Shown one piece after another: positions 46,653 to 55,398 of a stretch of 64,000 nt of DNA. The notes below the pieces were generated by a model. The model had not been told where the DNA came from, ran no database searches, and saw only the letters and a program-made list of their open reading frames with translations. A program made the position numbers and the translations under genes. Every line of letters begins with the position of its first letter. Position 1 is the stretch's first letter. Origin of the DNA: Planctomycetaceae bacterium (GTDB lineage Bacteria > Planctomycetota > Planctomycetia > Planctomycetales > Planctomycetaceae); NCBI GenBank assembly GCA_024742875.1, contig JANSXP010000008.1:124001-188000 (forward strand). The letters are read 5' to 3'.

Positions 46653-47822
46653 ATGAACCGCATGACCCGCCGTCAGACTCTGGGGATTTGCTTGGGCACT
46701 CTCGCCGCCGGCACACGACTGCCCGCACTTTGGGGTGAAGACCAGGCAGTTGCAACGCCTGAAACCGGCTGGACATCGTTTCGCAACGGTCCGGCACAGC
46801 AGGGCATTGCCACCACTCAGTTGGCCGCCGATCCGCAGTTGAAGTGGGAGCTAAGTTCAGCGGATGGCTGGATCTCCACCTGCGCGATCGCCGGTGGCCA
46901 TGTTTACGCTCCCGCACTGAGAGGCTACCTGCACTGCCTGGACAAAGAGACGGGCAAAGAGCTGTGGCGTTACCGCTCGATAGAAAGCAAAGACGAGGAC
47001 GAATTTGCGCCCGGGTTCAAAGCGGCCCCGCTGGTTACTGACGACACCATCTACATTGGCGACGAAGACGGCATTCTGCACGCGGTCGATCGCAGCAGTG
47101 GCAAGCTGCGGTGGAAGTACGTCACTGATGCGGAAATCGCAGGCGGGGTGGCGGCCTTTGAAGACAAAGTGCTGCTGGCTTCGCACGATGCGTATCTGTA
47201 CTGCCTGACCCGCGACGGTGAAGAGGCGTGGAAATTTGAAACGAACGATCGCATCAACTGTTCGCCCGGCATCGTGGAGGGCTTCACGTTCGTCAGTGGC
47301 TGCGACGAACACCTCCGCGTCATTGATTTGAAAAGCGGTAAAGAATCGCGAGACGTAGAGATGGGGTCGTATCTGATTGCCTCTCCCGCGATTTACGACG
47401 ACATGCTGTACGTCGGCTCGCACGCTGGTGATGTGGCGGCCCTCAACTGGAAGACGGGCGAGATTGTCTGGCGATATCGCGGCCGCCGTGACCTGCCGTA
47501 TCATGCCTCCGCCGCTGTCACTGACGAACTGGTGCTGGTCGGCGGGCACGACAAAGTCATGCACGCCATTGACCGCAAAACGGGCGAAGGCCGCTGGGCG
47601 TTTGCCACAAAAGCCCGCATCGACAGTTCCCCGGCTGTGGTCGATGAGCGTGTATTTTTTGGCGGGGGGGACGGCAACATCTACGGCCTGAAGCTGAGCG
47701 ACGGCACGCCCGTGTGGAAATACAACGCGGGCAAGCCTGTCAACGCGGGCATCGCCATTGGAGACGGCTGCCTGGTAGTGGGCGAAGATGACACCAACGG
47801 CAAACTGCGGTGCTTTGGCTAG
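46653..47822 (+). CDS. exported PQQ-type beta-propeller protein
   Basis: A 389-residue protein with a twin-arginine-like signal (MNRMTRRQTLGICLGTLAAG) and then seven or eight beta-propeller blades of the PQQ/YncE type, each with a W-rich turn such as HCLDKETGKELWRYRSIE, HAVDRSSGKLRWKYVTDA, AALNWKTGEIVWRYRG and HAIDRKTGEGRWAFATKA. The active-site residues of PQQ dehydrogenases are not evident, so it is more likely a binding or assembly propeller (BamB-like) than an enzyme. It lies 105 bp behind the iron alcohol dehydrogenase; a joint transcript is possible but not shown. Confidence 0.88.
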   Translation: MNRMTRRQTLGICLGTLAAGTRLPALWGEDQAVATPETGWTSFRNGPAQQGIATTQLAADPQLKWELSSADGWISTCAIAGGHVYAPALRGYLHCLDKETGKELWRYRSIESKDEDEFAPGFKAAPLVTDDTIYIGDEDGILHAVDRSSGKLRWKYVTDAEIAGGVAAFEDKVLLASHDAYLYCLTRDGEEAWKFETNDRINCSPGIVEGFTFVSGCDEHLRVIDLKSGKESRDVEMGSYLIASPAIYDDMLYVGSHAGDVAALNWKTGEIVWRYRGRRDLPYHASAAVTDELVLVGGHDKVMHAIDRKTGEGRWAFATKARIDSSPAVVDERVFFGGGDGNIYGLKLSDGTPVWKYNAGKPVNAGIAIGDGCLVVGEDDTNGKLRCFG

Positions 47823-47913
47823 CAGCGGTCGCTGCACAAAGCCGGCCGCTGCACGCGGCGCCACATGAATGACACCTGTCCTGTGCCCCATAGAACAGAA
47901 TTCGACACTGGTG

Positions 47914-47953
47914 TTCCCCCGGGATTTCGACGATGATCAAATCCCCGGGAATC
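47914..47953. other. Imperfect hairpin upstream of the radical SAM gene
   Basis: Arms TTCCCCCGGGATTT and AAATCCCCGGGAA pair over 5 plus 7 bp around a small internal loop, with an 11-nt loop. It lies about 50 bp before ATG 48004 and has no T-run, so it could be a leader structure or an operator. Confidence 0.4.
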
Positions 47954-48003
47954 AAATTTGTACTGCCCGCCCGATCGCACTCGCGAGACAGAAAACACCG
48001 CTC

Positions 48004-49323
48004 ATGACCACCACAGACGTTTCAAAAACCACTGAAGTCGGCAGCTACTTCATTTCCAACTACCCGCCGTTTTCGCTGTGGAATAAGGACAATGTCCCGT
48101 CGGTGTTTGAAGGGTTTGAGCGACCTCTGACCGAGACGAAGCAGACGCCGCTCGGTTTGTACATTCACATTCCATTCTGTCGCAAACGCTGCAAATTCTG
48201 CTACTTCCGCGTCTACACCAACCAAAATGCTAAGGCCATTGAGGACTATGTGCAGGCACTGATTCGAGAAATCGAAACGATCAGCCAGCAGGCGGGGGTG
48301 GCGGGGCGCGAACTCGAGTTCGTCTACTTCGGCGGTGGCACGCCATCCTATCTGGGCTCTAAACAACTGCGGTCTCTGCGGGAACGCATGAGTGAGCACG
48401 TGACGTGGGAGAAGGCTCGGGAGGTGACGTTCGAATGCGAACCGGGCACACTCAGCCTGGAGAAACTGAAGACACTCAAAGACATCGGCATCACACGTAT
48501 CTCTTTGGGCGTGGAAAACTTTGACGACAAGATCCTGGAAGAGAACGGCCGCGCTCACCTGTCTCCGGAAGTGCTGCGTGCCTACGACTGGATTCAGCAG
48601 GTTGGCTTTCCGCAGGTGAACATTGACCTGATCGCCGGCATGGTGGGAGAGACGGACGCCAACTGGCAAAGCTGTGTCGAAAAGGCGATCGACATGAAGC
48701 CGGACAACGTCACGATCTACCAGATGGAACTGCCGTTCAACACGGTTTACTCCAAAGAAATGAAGGAAAGCGGCATTGAGTCGCCGGTCGCCAACTGGCC
48801 CACGAAACGTCGCTGGGTCAGCGAGGCGATGGATCAGCTGATCGCGGCCGGCTATCACGTTTCCAGTGGCAATGAGATGATCCGCAATCCCGAGACGGAT
48901 CACTTCGTGTATCGTGACAACGTCTGGCGGGGCTGCGATCTTCTGGCCACCGGCGTGTCATCGTTTGGCCACTTTCAGGGCGTGCACTACCAGAACCTCG
49001 ATAAGATCGAAGACTACACGGCGACCGTCAACGCGGGAGAACTGCCAATCAACCGCGCGTTGAAACCCACGCCGCATCAGATTCTGATCCGCGAGTTTGT
49101 GCTGCAGATGAAGGAAGGCCACATCGACGCCGCCACCTTCCGCGAGAAGTTTGGAGTTGACGTCACCGAGCAGTTTGCCGAACCACTGGCCAATCAGGCC
49201 AAAGCTGGCTACCTGACGGTGGATGGCGATCGCATCGAACTGACCCGCAAAGGTCTGCTGCAGGCGGACAGCCTGCTGCCGGAATACTTCGAAGAAGAAC
49301 ACAGGGCCGTTCGCTACACCTGA
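48004..49323 (+). CDS. HemW/HemN-like radical SAM protein
   Basis: From ATG 48004 the protein is 439 residues. The radical SAM motif CRKRCKFC (Cys 59, 63, 66) follows GLYIHIPF, as in HemN/Hem[43 protein letters not shown] and [10 protein letters not shown] are family segments, and a HemN_C-like domain closes the protein. After the cluster the sequence is YF, without the extra Cys of true HemN (CxC), so it is not an ordinary coproporphyrinogen dehydrogenase. The unusual N-terminus ([17 protein letters not shown]) marks a distinct subgroup. Gene context (chorismate lyase, halogenase-like enzyme) suggests a biosynthetic role. Confidence 0.88.
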   Translation: MTTTDVSKTTEVGSYFISNYPPFSLWNKDNVPSVFEGFERPLTETKQTPLGLYIHIPFCRKRCKFCYFRVYTNQNAKAIEDYVQALIREIETISQQAGVAGRELEFVYFGGGTPSYLGSKQLRSLRERMSEHVTWEKAREVTFECEPGTLSLEKLKTLKDIGITRISLGVENFDDKILEENGRAHLSPEVLRAYDWIQQVGFPQVNIDLIAGMVGETDANWQSCVEKAIDMKPDNVTIYQMELPFNTVYSKEMKESGIESPVANWPTKRRWVSEAMDQLIAAGYHVSSGNEMIRNPETDHFVYRDNVWRGCDLLATGVSSFGHFQGVHYQNLDKIEDYTATVNAGELPINRALKPTPHQILIREFVLQMKEGHIDAATFREKFGVDVTEQFAEPLANQAKAGYLTVDGDRIELTRKGLLQADSLLPEYFEEEHRAVRYT

Positions 49324-49658
49324 TCCCGACCGTCACGCGCAGCTTTCGGGCAGGCACAGCGGGTCAGATGCGTTGAGGCCCTGAGAAACTGCGGCATGGC
49401 TTCCCTGCGGCATCGCGAGCTGCAGAGCCACGCGGCTCCAGCGGGTTCTGTGGACCGCTGCTACCAGGCGTGTCCGGCCAGATGGGGCGCGGATCGTCAT
49501 GTGCTGTCCCGGCACGTCCGGGCGATCGAGCTCAATTCCCCGCTGGCAACGGTGGGCGACTTCTCGGTGCTGTGCAGGTGGGCTAGACTTCCGGTTGGCG
49601 CCGGCAAACGACGCAGCGCCTGTGCACTCACATTTTACCGTGAAGGAATCCCGGCTCC
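49324..49658. other. Intergenic region before the chorismate lyase-like gene
   Basis: About 335 bp. An 88-residue plus-strand frame (49396-49662) has no recognisable features. No hairpin terminator was found, so the downstream gene may or may not be cotranscribed with the radical SAM gene. Confidence 0.5.
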
Positions 49659-50201
49659 GTGAACCCACTGATCGAACTGGAACAACTGTGCGCCCTGTTC
49701 CCTGAACCGGACGGTGACGCGCTGTACCTGAATGCCGAACACATCGCTCGGGAAGCGACTCCGGAGCCCTACCACCGCATGCTGGTGCACGAGCACCACA
49801 TGACGGTGACGATGGAGAGTTTCCACGACTGCTCGGTCGAAGTTCAGGTGGTCGAATCAAAGGTTGTGGACGATCTGTACTGCCGCAAGATCCTGCTCAA
49901 CAAAGAGGGCACGTCGCAAAACGTGCAGTTCGGCATTGTGCGATTCAACTTCAGTTTTGTGACCGATTCGGTCCGTGAACAGATTGAATCCGAATCCATT
50001 CCCCTGGGCCGCGTTTTAATTCAGCATAACGTTCTTCGGCACATTGATCTGGGTGCAATCGTTAAGTTTCAGGCCGGACCGGGGTTAAGTCGATACCTCC
50101 AGATGGAGGTCGGCCAGGAGACGTTCGGACGCATGGCGACCATCTTCTGTAATGGCTCCCCGGCCGTGGATTTACTGGAAATTTCGGCCCCGCTGACGTA
50201 G
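49659..50201 (+). CDS. UbiC-like chorismate pyruvate-lyase family protein
   Basis: A 180-residue protein of the chorismate lyase-like fold: [65 protein letters not shown] and [24 protein letters not shown]. The residues that bind the carboxylates in UbiC (Arg in VRFNF/GIVR, Glu near DLLEI) seem present. UbiC removes pyruvate from chorismate to give 4-hydroxybenzoate; the family also contains 3-hydroxybenzoate formers. GTG 49659 has GAAGGAAT upstream. Placed between a radical SAM gene and a halogenase-like gene, it probably supplies an aromatic acid. Confidence 0.8.
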   Translation: MNPLIELEQLCALFPEPDGDALYLNAEHIAREATPEPYHRMLVHEHHMTVTMESFHDCSVEVQVVESKVVDDLYCRKILLNKEGTSQNVQFGIVRFNFSFVTDSVREQIESESIPLGRVLIQHNVLRHIDLGAIVKFQAGPGLSRYLQMEVGQETFGRMATIFCNGSPAVDLLEISAPLT

Positions 50202-50357
50202 AACAAGTCGCAGGAATGCGTGTCAGCGGACACATTGCGCTCTGGCGGAAACGATCACGGAAAACGATCATCTGCATGGTCATTCGAATCGCTCAGTCAG
50301 CGTCGTCCACAACGTCATTCACCCGCTTCGTTCACCTCGCCTGTCGGACCGCCATCC

Positions 50358-51668
50358 ATGATTCAGCCCAACCCCGAATCCCCGGTTAACTATCTGCCTG
50401 AGATCGACAACTCTTACGACGTGATCGTTGTCGGCGGAGGTCCGGCGGGATCCTCAACGGCCGCACTGGTCGCTGAGCATGGACACAGCACGCTGCTGCT
50501 CGAACGAGCTGAACTGCCGCGATTTCACGTGGGTGAGTCGCTCATTCCGGAAACCTACTGGCCTCTCAAACGACTGGGCCTGATCGACCGCCTGAAGGAA
50601 TCGGCCTTCCCGCGCAAGTACAGCGTGCAGTTTGTCAGCGAAGGCGTGAAGGAATCCGCTCCCTTCTACTTCGACATGTACAACCCTCACGAAAGCAGCG
50701 TCACATGGCAGGTCGAGCGTGGCAAGTTTGATCAGATGGTGATGGACCGGGCTCGTGAACTGGGCGCCGTAGTGCACACATCTGCTCAGGTGACGGACGT
50801 GATTTTTGAAGACGACGTGGCCGTCGGTGTCAAAGTCCGACTGCTGAACGAAGACGGTGGTCGCACAGAGCGTGAGATTCGCTCCAAAGTGGTCGTAGAT
50901 GCCACAGGACAGTCCGCGTTCATCAGCAACCGCCGAGGCCAGCGTGACGCCGATCCGCGCCTCAAAAAGGGCACCATCTGGACTTACTGGAAAGGCGCCC
51001 ACCGTGATCCCGGCAAGGACGAGGGGGCCACGCTCATCATGCAGACACCTGGCAAGAAGTCGTGGTTCTGGTACATCCCGCTGCAGGACGATGTCGTGAG
51101 CGTCGGTTGCACGGGCAGCATGAGTCACATGTTCGGCAAAGAGAACGGTGACGCAGAAACCGTTTATACGCGAGAGCTGGATCTGTGCCCCGCCATGACA
51201 AAGCGACTGGCGAATGCGGAACGCTGCACGGACTACTTCACCACCAAAGACTTCTCGTATTATTCTCGCGAGGGCGCTGGCAATGGCTGGGTGCTTGTGG
51301 GCGATTCTTTCGGCTTCATTGACCCTGTTTACTCCAGCGGTGTTTTTCTGGCCCTCAAAGGCGGCGAGTTTGCCGCAGACGCCATCCACGACGCCCTGCA
51401 GCGATGCGACCTCACCGGCCCTCGCCTCGGCCAGTGGCAGCCTCTCTACAAGCAGGGCATCGAAAACTTCCGTAAACTGGTCTACGCGTTCTATGCAGAA
51501 GACTTCAGCTTCGGTGCCTTCCTGAAAGAGAACCCTCAGTACAAGTCCAACATGGTCGACATTCTTGTGGGTGACGTCTTCAAGCCCGGCGTCGGCGACA
51601 TCTTCGACGCCATGGGCGTTGTGGAACCGGAACTTGACGAGCCACTCAAGCCGGTGATGGCCTCCTGA
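50358..51668 (+). CDS. FAD-dependent halogenase-like oxidoreductase
   Basis: From ATG 50358 the protein is 436 residues. The FAD site is YDVIVVGGGPAGSSTAALVA (26-31 GGGPAG), followed by LPRFHVGESLIPETYW, DATGQSAFISNR and LVGDSFGFIDPVYSSGVFLALKGGE. The halogenase signature WxWxIP is present as WFWYIP (236-241), and K87 in FPRKYSVQF sits where CndH/CmlS-type halogenases have their conserved Lys. Monooxygenases and geranylgeranyl reductases of the same fold lack WxWxIP. I cannot exclude a non-halogenating variant common in this phylum. The longest frame starts 50220, but its first 46 residues are not protein-like. Partner flavin reductase not found nearby. Confidence 0.85.
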   Translation: MIQPNPESPVNYLPEIDNSYDVIVVGGGPAGSSTAALVAEHGHSTLLLERAELPRFHVGESLIPETYWPLKRLGLIDRLKESAFPRKYSVQFVSEGVKESAPFYFDMYNPHESSVTWQVERGKFDQMVMDRARELGAVVHTSAQVTDVIFEDDVAVGVKVRLLNEDGGRTEREIRSKVVVDATGQSAFISNRRGQRDADPRLKKGTIWTYWKGAHRDPGKDEGATLIMQTPGKKSWFWYIPLQDDVVSVGCTGSMSHMFGKENGDAETVYTRELDLCPAMTKRLANAERCTDYFTTKDFSYYSREGAGNGWVLVGDSFGFIDPVYSSGVFLALKGGEFAADAIHDALQRCDLTGPRLGQWQPLYKQGIENFRKLVYAFYAEDFSFGAFLKENPQYKSNMVDILVGDVFKPGVGDIFDAMGVVEPELDEPLKPVMAS

Positions 51669-51721
51669 CAGGGCCTCGCCAAAACGGCAGGCACCTGCGT
51701 TGTTCAAACAAGAACTCGCTG

Positions 51722-51753
51722 CGGCGACCGGCATTCTGTCTGGTCGCCGTTTT
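51722..51753 (+). terminator. Hairpin terminator after the halogenase-like gene
   Basis: An 8-bp stem CGGCGACC / GGTCGCCG with a 12-nt loop is followed by TTTTCG. It is only 15 bp before the start of the Rieske ferredoxin gene, so it could also attenuate that gene. Confidence 0.75.
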
Positions 51754-51768
51754 CGTTATGCTGTCGCC

Positions 51769-52095
51769 ATGCCCACACCCGTCCCCCTGATAGCTGCCAG
51801 TGAAATTCCGCCCGGCGAGGGCCGCGAAGTGGTCGCGGCGGGACGCATTTTTGCCGTGTTTAATGTCGAAGGCACTTTTGAAGTGCTTGACGGCATCTGC
51901 CCTCACGCGGGTGGGCCTCTCGGCAAAGGAACGCTCAACGGCGGCACGGTCACCTGCCCCTGGCATGGCTGGCAGTTTGACGTGACGTCCGGCCAGCACT
52001 GCCTGAACGACACCCTTTGTCAGCAGCATTTCCCGGCCGAAGTGCGAGACGGACAGGTCACAGTACTGCTCGAGGAAACGCCACCTGCGTCCTGA
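51769..52095 (+). CDS. Rieske-type [2Fe-2S] ferredoxin
   Basis: From ATG 51769 the protein is 108 residues, a stand-alone soluble Rieske domain: FNVEGTFEVLDGICPHAGGPLG (Cys-x-His) and VTCPWHGWQFDVTSGQ (Cys-x2-His) bind the 2Fe-2S cluster. Such proteins pass electrons to dioxygenases, or are the small subunit of nitrite reductases (NirD-like). The longest frame begins at 51700 and includes a terminator hairpin, so the later ATG is preferred. It follows the halogenase-like gene and could be its redox partner, but the hairpin between them weakens that link. Confidence 0.9.
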   Translation: MPTPVPLIAASEIPPGEGREVVAAGRIFAVFNVEGTFEVLDGICPHAGGPLGKGTLNGGTVTCPWHGWQFDVTSGQHCLNDTLCQQHFPAEVRDGQVTVLLEETPPAS

Positions 52096-52240
52096 AACAC
52101 GAGCAGCCGGGACGTACCAGCGGCCGCCGCTCGATGCCTTCTGCGCGCATCACGGCAGCCTGATGACAGACGTGCTAGGCGGCCCCCCGAACATCTGATA
52201 GTGTGCCGCGTCCTTCTGCCTCCTGTCGGATTCACGTCGG

Positions 52241-53665
52241 ATGTCCAATCCCTACAAGTCGCCGGACGCCAAACAGCACCCCGCCTCGCTGGCCGCAGAC
52301 ACGGTGTTCTGGGGACTGCTGATCACCCAGTTTCTGGGTGCATTCAACGACAACTATTTTAAACAGATGGTGCTGCTTAAATGCACCGACCTGGTATCCC
52401 GCAACGGGCCGGACCTCCAGCCCTGGGCTCTGGGCGCCTTTGCTCTCCCATTTGTGCTGCTGTCAGGTCTGGGAGGCTATTTGTCTGATCGATACTCCAA
52501 ACGTCGCATTGTCGTTCTGTGCAAAGTGCTGGAAATCGTGGTGATGGCAGCCGCGCTGCAGGTACTGCTGATCAGCAGCCTCAGCGACACCACACAACTG
52601 GCGCTGCTGATCGCCGTCCTGGCATTGATGGGTGCCCAAAGCGCGATATTTGGCCCCTCCAAGTACGGTATCCTGCCAGAACTGTTCACCAGCAAAAAGC
52701 TGCTGCCTGTCAATGGCGCCATTCAGATGACCACATTTGTGGCCATTATCTTTGGTATGGCGGGAGCTGGCTTTGCGCTGGACAGCCTGGGAAATTCTCT
52801 GTGGCTGTGCAGTTCAATCGCGGTGGCCATCGCCGTGCTGGGAACCCTGACATCATTTCTGGTCCGACCAACACCAGTTGCTGATCCCGGCATCCGGTTG
52901 AAACTTGACAACCTGTTCATCCCCAAAGATATACGCCGCCTGTTTGGCTCAGACAAATCGCTCTTCAAAGCCATTCTGGTGATGACGTTGTTCTGGTTCA
53001 TTGGCGGATATGCGCAGCCGGCCATCAACACGCTGGGCGAAAACGTGCTCAATCTCAACAAAACACGCACCAGCCTGATGGCCGCCTCTGTGGGAGTGGG
53101 CATTGCGCTGGGCTGTGTGATTGCCGGCTTCACCAGCCGCGGCGGCAGCAAAGACGGGGGACGCTGGACCACCCGCGGCAGCTGGATGATTGTCGGATCG
53201 CTGCTGTTGATTACGGTGCTTGGAAGCGGCTGGCTGGGCCGCCCTGCCGAATCCGCGAACACTACGCAATCATTGCTGACCTGCCTGCTGTCCGCCGATG
53301 CGATGGAGTGGGCGCTGCGATTCGCCATGCTGTCGCTGGGAATCTCGGCAGGCGTTTTTGTTGTCCCGATTCAGGTGTTTTTGCAGTCAAAACCACCTGC
53401 TGAACAGAAGGGAAGACTCATCGGTGCGATGAATTTCATGACATGGCTTGGAATTCTGGGATCTGCGGTCTATCTAGGAGTGTTCAACGCTGCCTGCACG
53501 GCCATCAGCCCCGCAGGGGAAAGCCTGCAGCATCAGTATCTTGGCTTCCTGACGCTTGCCGTTTTCATGTTGCCTGTCGCGTTGTTCTATCGCCTGCCAG
53601 TCGCTCAGGCTGCTGCCGCCAATGCGACCTCGTCGCCGTCCGAGGCCCCGGACGACAACGCTTGA
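52241..53665 (+). CDS. MFS transporter, LplT-like
   Basis: A 474-residue major facilitator protein with about 12 helices. The first helix has the LplT/lysophospholipid transporter signature FWGLLITQFLGAFNDNYFKQM, followed by the loop motif GYLSDRYSKRRIVV and FGPSKYGILPELF. LplT flips lysophospholipids inward for reacylation; related domains are fused to acyl-ACP synthetases. No acyltransferase is fused here or adjacent. ATG 52241 has no strong binding site. It may instead export a product of the preceding gene group, an inference from position only. Confidence 0.88.
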   Translation: MSNPYKSPDAKQHPASLAADTVFWGLLITQFLGAFNDNYFKQMVLLKCTDLVSRNGPDLQPWALGAFALPFVLLSGLGGYLSDRYSKRRIVVLCKVLEIVVMAAALQVLLISSLSDTTQLALLIAVLALMGAQSAIFGPSKYGILPELFTSKKLLPVNGAIQMTTFVAIIFGMAGAGFALDSLGNSLWLCSSIAVAIAVLGTLTSFLVRPTPVADPGIRLKLDNLFIPKDIRRLFGSDKSLFKAILVMTLFWFIGGYAQPAINTLGENVLNLNKTRTSLMAASVGVGIALGCVIAGFTSRGGSKDGGRWTTRGSWMIVGSLLLITVLGSGWLGRPAESANTTQSLLTCLLSADAMEWALRFAMLSLGISAGVFVVPIQVFLQSKPPAEQKGRLIGAMNFMTWLGILGSAVYLGVFNAACTAISPAGESLQHQYLGFLTLAVFMLPVALFYRLPVAQAAAANATSSPSEAPDDNA

Positions 53666-54139
53666 GCGCGCCGTTTGTTTTCTCAAAACTGCCTCACGCA
53701 GGCTGTCGTCATCTAATCTCAGCAAGCGTGCCAATGACCGTTTCCTGAATTGTCGTCAGCGACCGCTGTACCAAAACGGCAAAATCCGGTCATTTTGAGG
53801 GTAGAAACGGACGCCCAACACTCATGATGACGGCCGCTGAAACCCAGCAAATTGGCTGTTTTTCTGCTTCCCGGGCCTGAGAAGCTCGTTTTTTTGCACT
53901 TCCGTCTTATGAGAAAAGAATTCAGCGTTTTTCCATACAACTTGTCACCTTGGTTCTGCAGGTGCAGAATCCCACAGGGGCTGGAGGGAAAGGCTGTCTT
54001 CCACGCTTGAAGAGGCCAAACCAAGACCGTTTCAGGCCCCTGCAAGTTTCGCTGGCTGATGTCCGATGTCTGACTGAACAGGCGTTTTCCGGCGTCCCCA
54101 TCGATTTTGCACCTGGCACCTTGTGGGTGAACCCTGAAT
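53666..54139. other. Intergenic region upstream of the bc-complex operon
   Basis: About 470 bp, more AT-rich than the surroundings, with several T-runs (for example TTTTTTTGCAC near 53890). Minus-strand frames across it run into the Rieske gene and are rich in Arg/His/Gln, typical of antisense chance frames. The operon promoter should be here. Confidence 0.5.
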
Positions 54140-55339
54140 ATGAGCGGCGACAAACCAAGCACAGACGACATCCTCGCCAAGCTGCGTGGCGGTGGTGCAC
54201 CGGCCCCAGAGCAGGCGGACGATTCCGCCGCAGAAGCGTCCGCTGCTGAAGAATCCGCGCCCGCGGAGTCGGCCGCACCAGCTGCTGGCGGATCGCCACT
54301 TGATCAAATTCGCGCTGGTGGTGGCGGCGGAGCGGCCAAACCCGCGGAAGCCAAGCCTGCCGCCAGTGGTTCGCCGCTCGATCAAATTCGTGCCGGTGGT
54401 GGTGGAGCAGCAAAGCCAGCGGCAGCCAAACCCGCCGCTGGTGGTTCGCCCCTGGATCAGATTCGCGCTGGTGGTGCCGGGGCAGCCAAACCGGCTGCCG
54501 GTGGGTCTCCGCTGGATCAAATTCGAGCGGGCGGTGGTGGAGCAGCCAAACCAGCTGCCGGCGGTTCACCTCTAGACCAGATTCGTGGCGGTGGCGCGGC
54601 CAAACCGGCCGCTGCTGCAAAGCCGGCAGTGGCTGCCAAAGCAGCGCCCGTCGACACCGCCAAAGCGTCAGGCATGTCAGCTGCTGAGATGATCGAAGCG
54701 GCCCGCAAGGGCGTCGTCACGGCAGATCCGGCAACTGGTGAGCCCAAAGAAGCGGCACCTAAGAAAGTCGCACTTCCGAAAAAACCGCTGCCAGGCAAAG
54801 CAGCAAAGAAGGCAGCCGAGCAGCCCCGTCGAGATTTCCTGGCACTGCTGCTGGGAATCATCTGCAGCCCGCTGGTTTGGGCATGGGGCTCTCTGGTGGC
54901 TGCGACCGCAGCGTCCAGCCTCGCCATTGCCCGTTTCATGATGCCCAACGTGCTTGTGGAACCACCAACAAAATTCAAAATTGGCCCGCCAACGGATTAC
55001 GGTCCGGGCACGGTCAGCACCAAGTGGAAGGCTCAGTACGGAGTCTGGATCGTCAACGCCGAAGTCGATGGCCAGCCTCTCATCTATGCCTTGTCCACGG
55101 TCTGCACCCATCTGGGATGTACCCCGAACTGGCTGGAAGGCGAACAGAAGTTCAAGTGCCCCTGCCATGGTTCAGGTTTCTATAAGACCGGCGTGAACTT
55201 CGAAGGTCCCGCCCCCCGACCACTGGAACGTCACGGCATCCGACTGGCAGAAGACGGCATGCTGGAAGTGGACAAGAGCATCAAGTTCCAGAAAGAGCTT
55301 GGTCAGTGGGAAAACGCGTCGTCCTTTGTCTCTGTCTGA
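54140..55339 (+). CDS. Rieske iron-sulfur subunit of a bc-type complex with repeat-bearing N-terminus
   Basis: A 399-residue protein. The C-terminal half is a normal respiratory Rieske protein: one transmembrane helix (FLALLLGIICSPLVWAWGSL, about 232-255) and the cluster ligands CTHLGC (322-327) and CPCHGSGF (340-347), including the disulfide Cys pair. The N-terminal 225 residues are unusual: an initial helix (STDDILAKLRGGG), then GGSPLDQIRAGG units at residues 50-61, 76-87, 101-112, 121-132 and 141-152 in an Ala/Gly/Lys/Pro linker, and a last segment (SAAEMIEAARKG). That arm should be cytoplasmic. First gene of the complex operon; ATG 54140. Confidence 0.95.
   Translation: MSGDKPSTDDILAKLRGGGAPAPEQADDSAAEASAAEESAPAESAAPAAGGSPLDQIRAGGGGGAAKPAEAKPAASGSPLDQIRAGGGGAAKPAAAKPAAGGSPLDQIRAGGAGAAKPAAGGSPLDQIRAGGGGAAKPAAGGSPLDQIRGGGAAKPAAAAKPAVAAKAAPVDTAKASGMSAAEMIEAARKGVVTADPATGEPKEAAPKKVALPKKPLPGKAAKKAAEQPRRDFLALLLGIICSPLVWAWGSLVAATAASSLAIARFMMPNVLVEPPTKFKIGPPTDYGPGTVSTKWKAQYGVWIVNAEVDGQPLIYALSTVCTHLGCTPNWLEGEQKFKCPCHGSGFYKTGVNFEGPAPRPLERHGIRLAEDGMLEVDKSIKFQKELGQWENASSFVSV
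54287..54595 (+). repeat. Coding repeat, SPLDQIR units x5
   Basis: Five units coding for [GS]GSPLDQIR[AG]GG, spaced 20-26 residues apart, with synonymous differences between copies. The same peptide unit (with A for Q) is coded at 22129-22494. Confidence 0.9.
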
Positions 55340-55398
55340 TCACACCGTTTCTCGGGTGATTCGGTCCTGTTTAGATCACTGTTTAAGGAAGCACGGCT

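Noticed and set aside
49396-49662. 88-codon frame before the chorismate lyase-like gene
   Set aside because: No domain, no binding site, ends just past the real start; probably chance.
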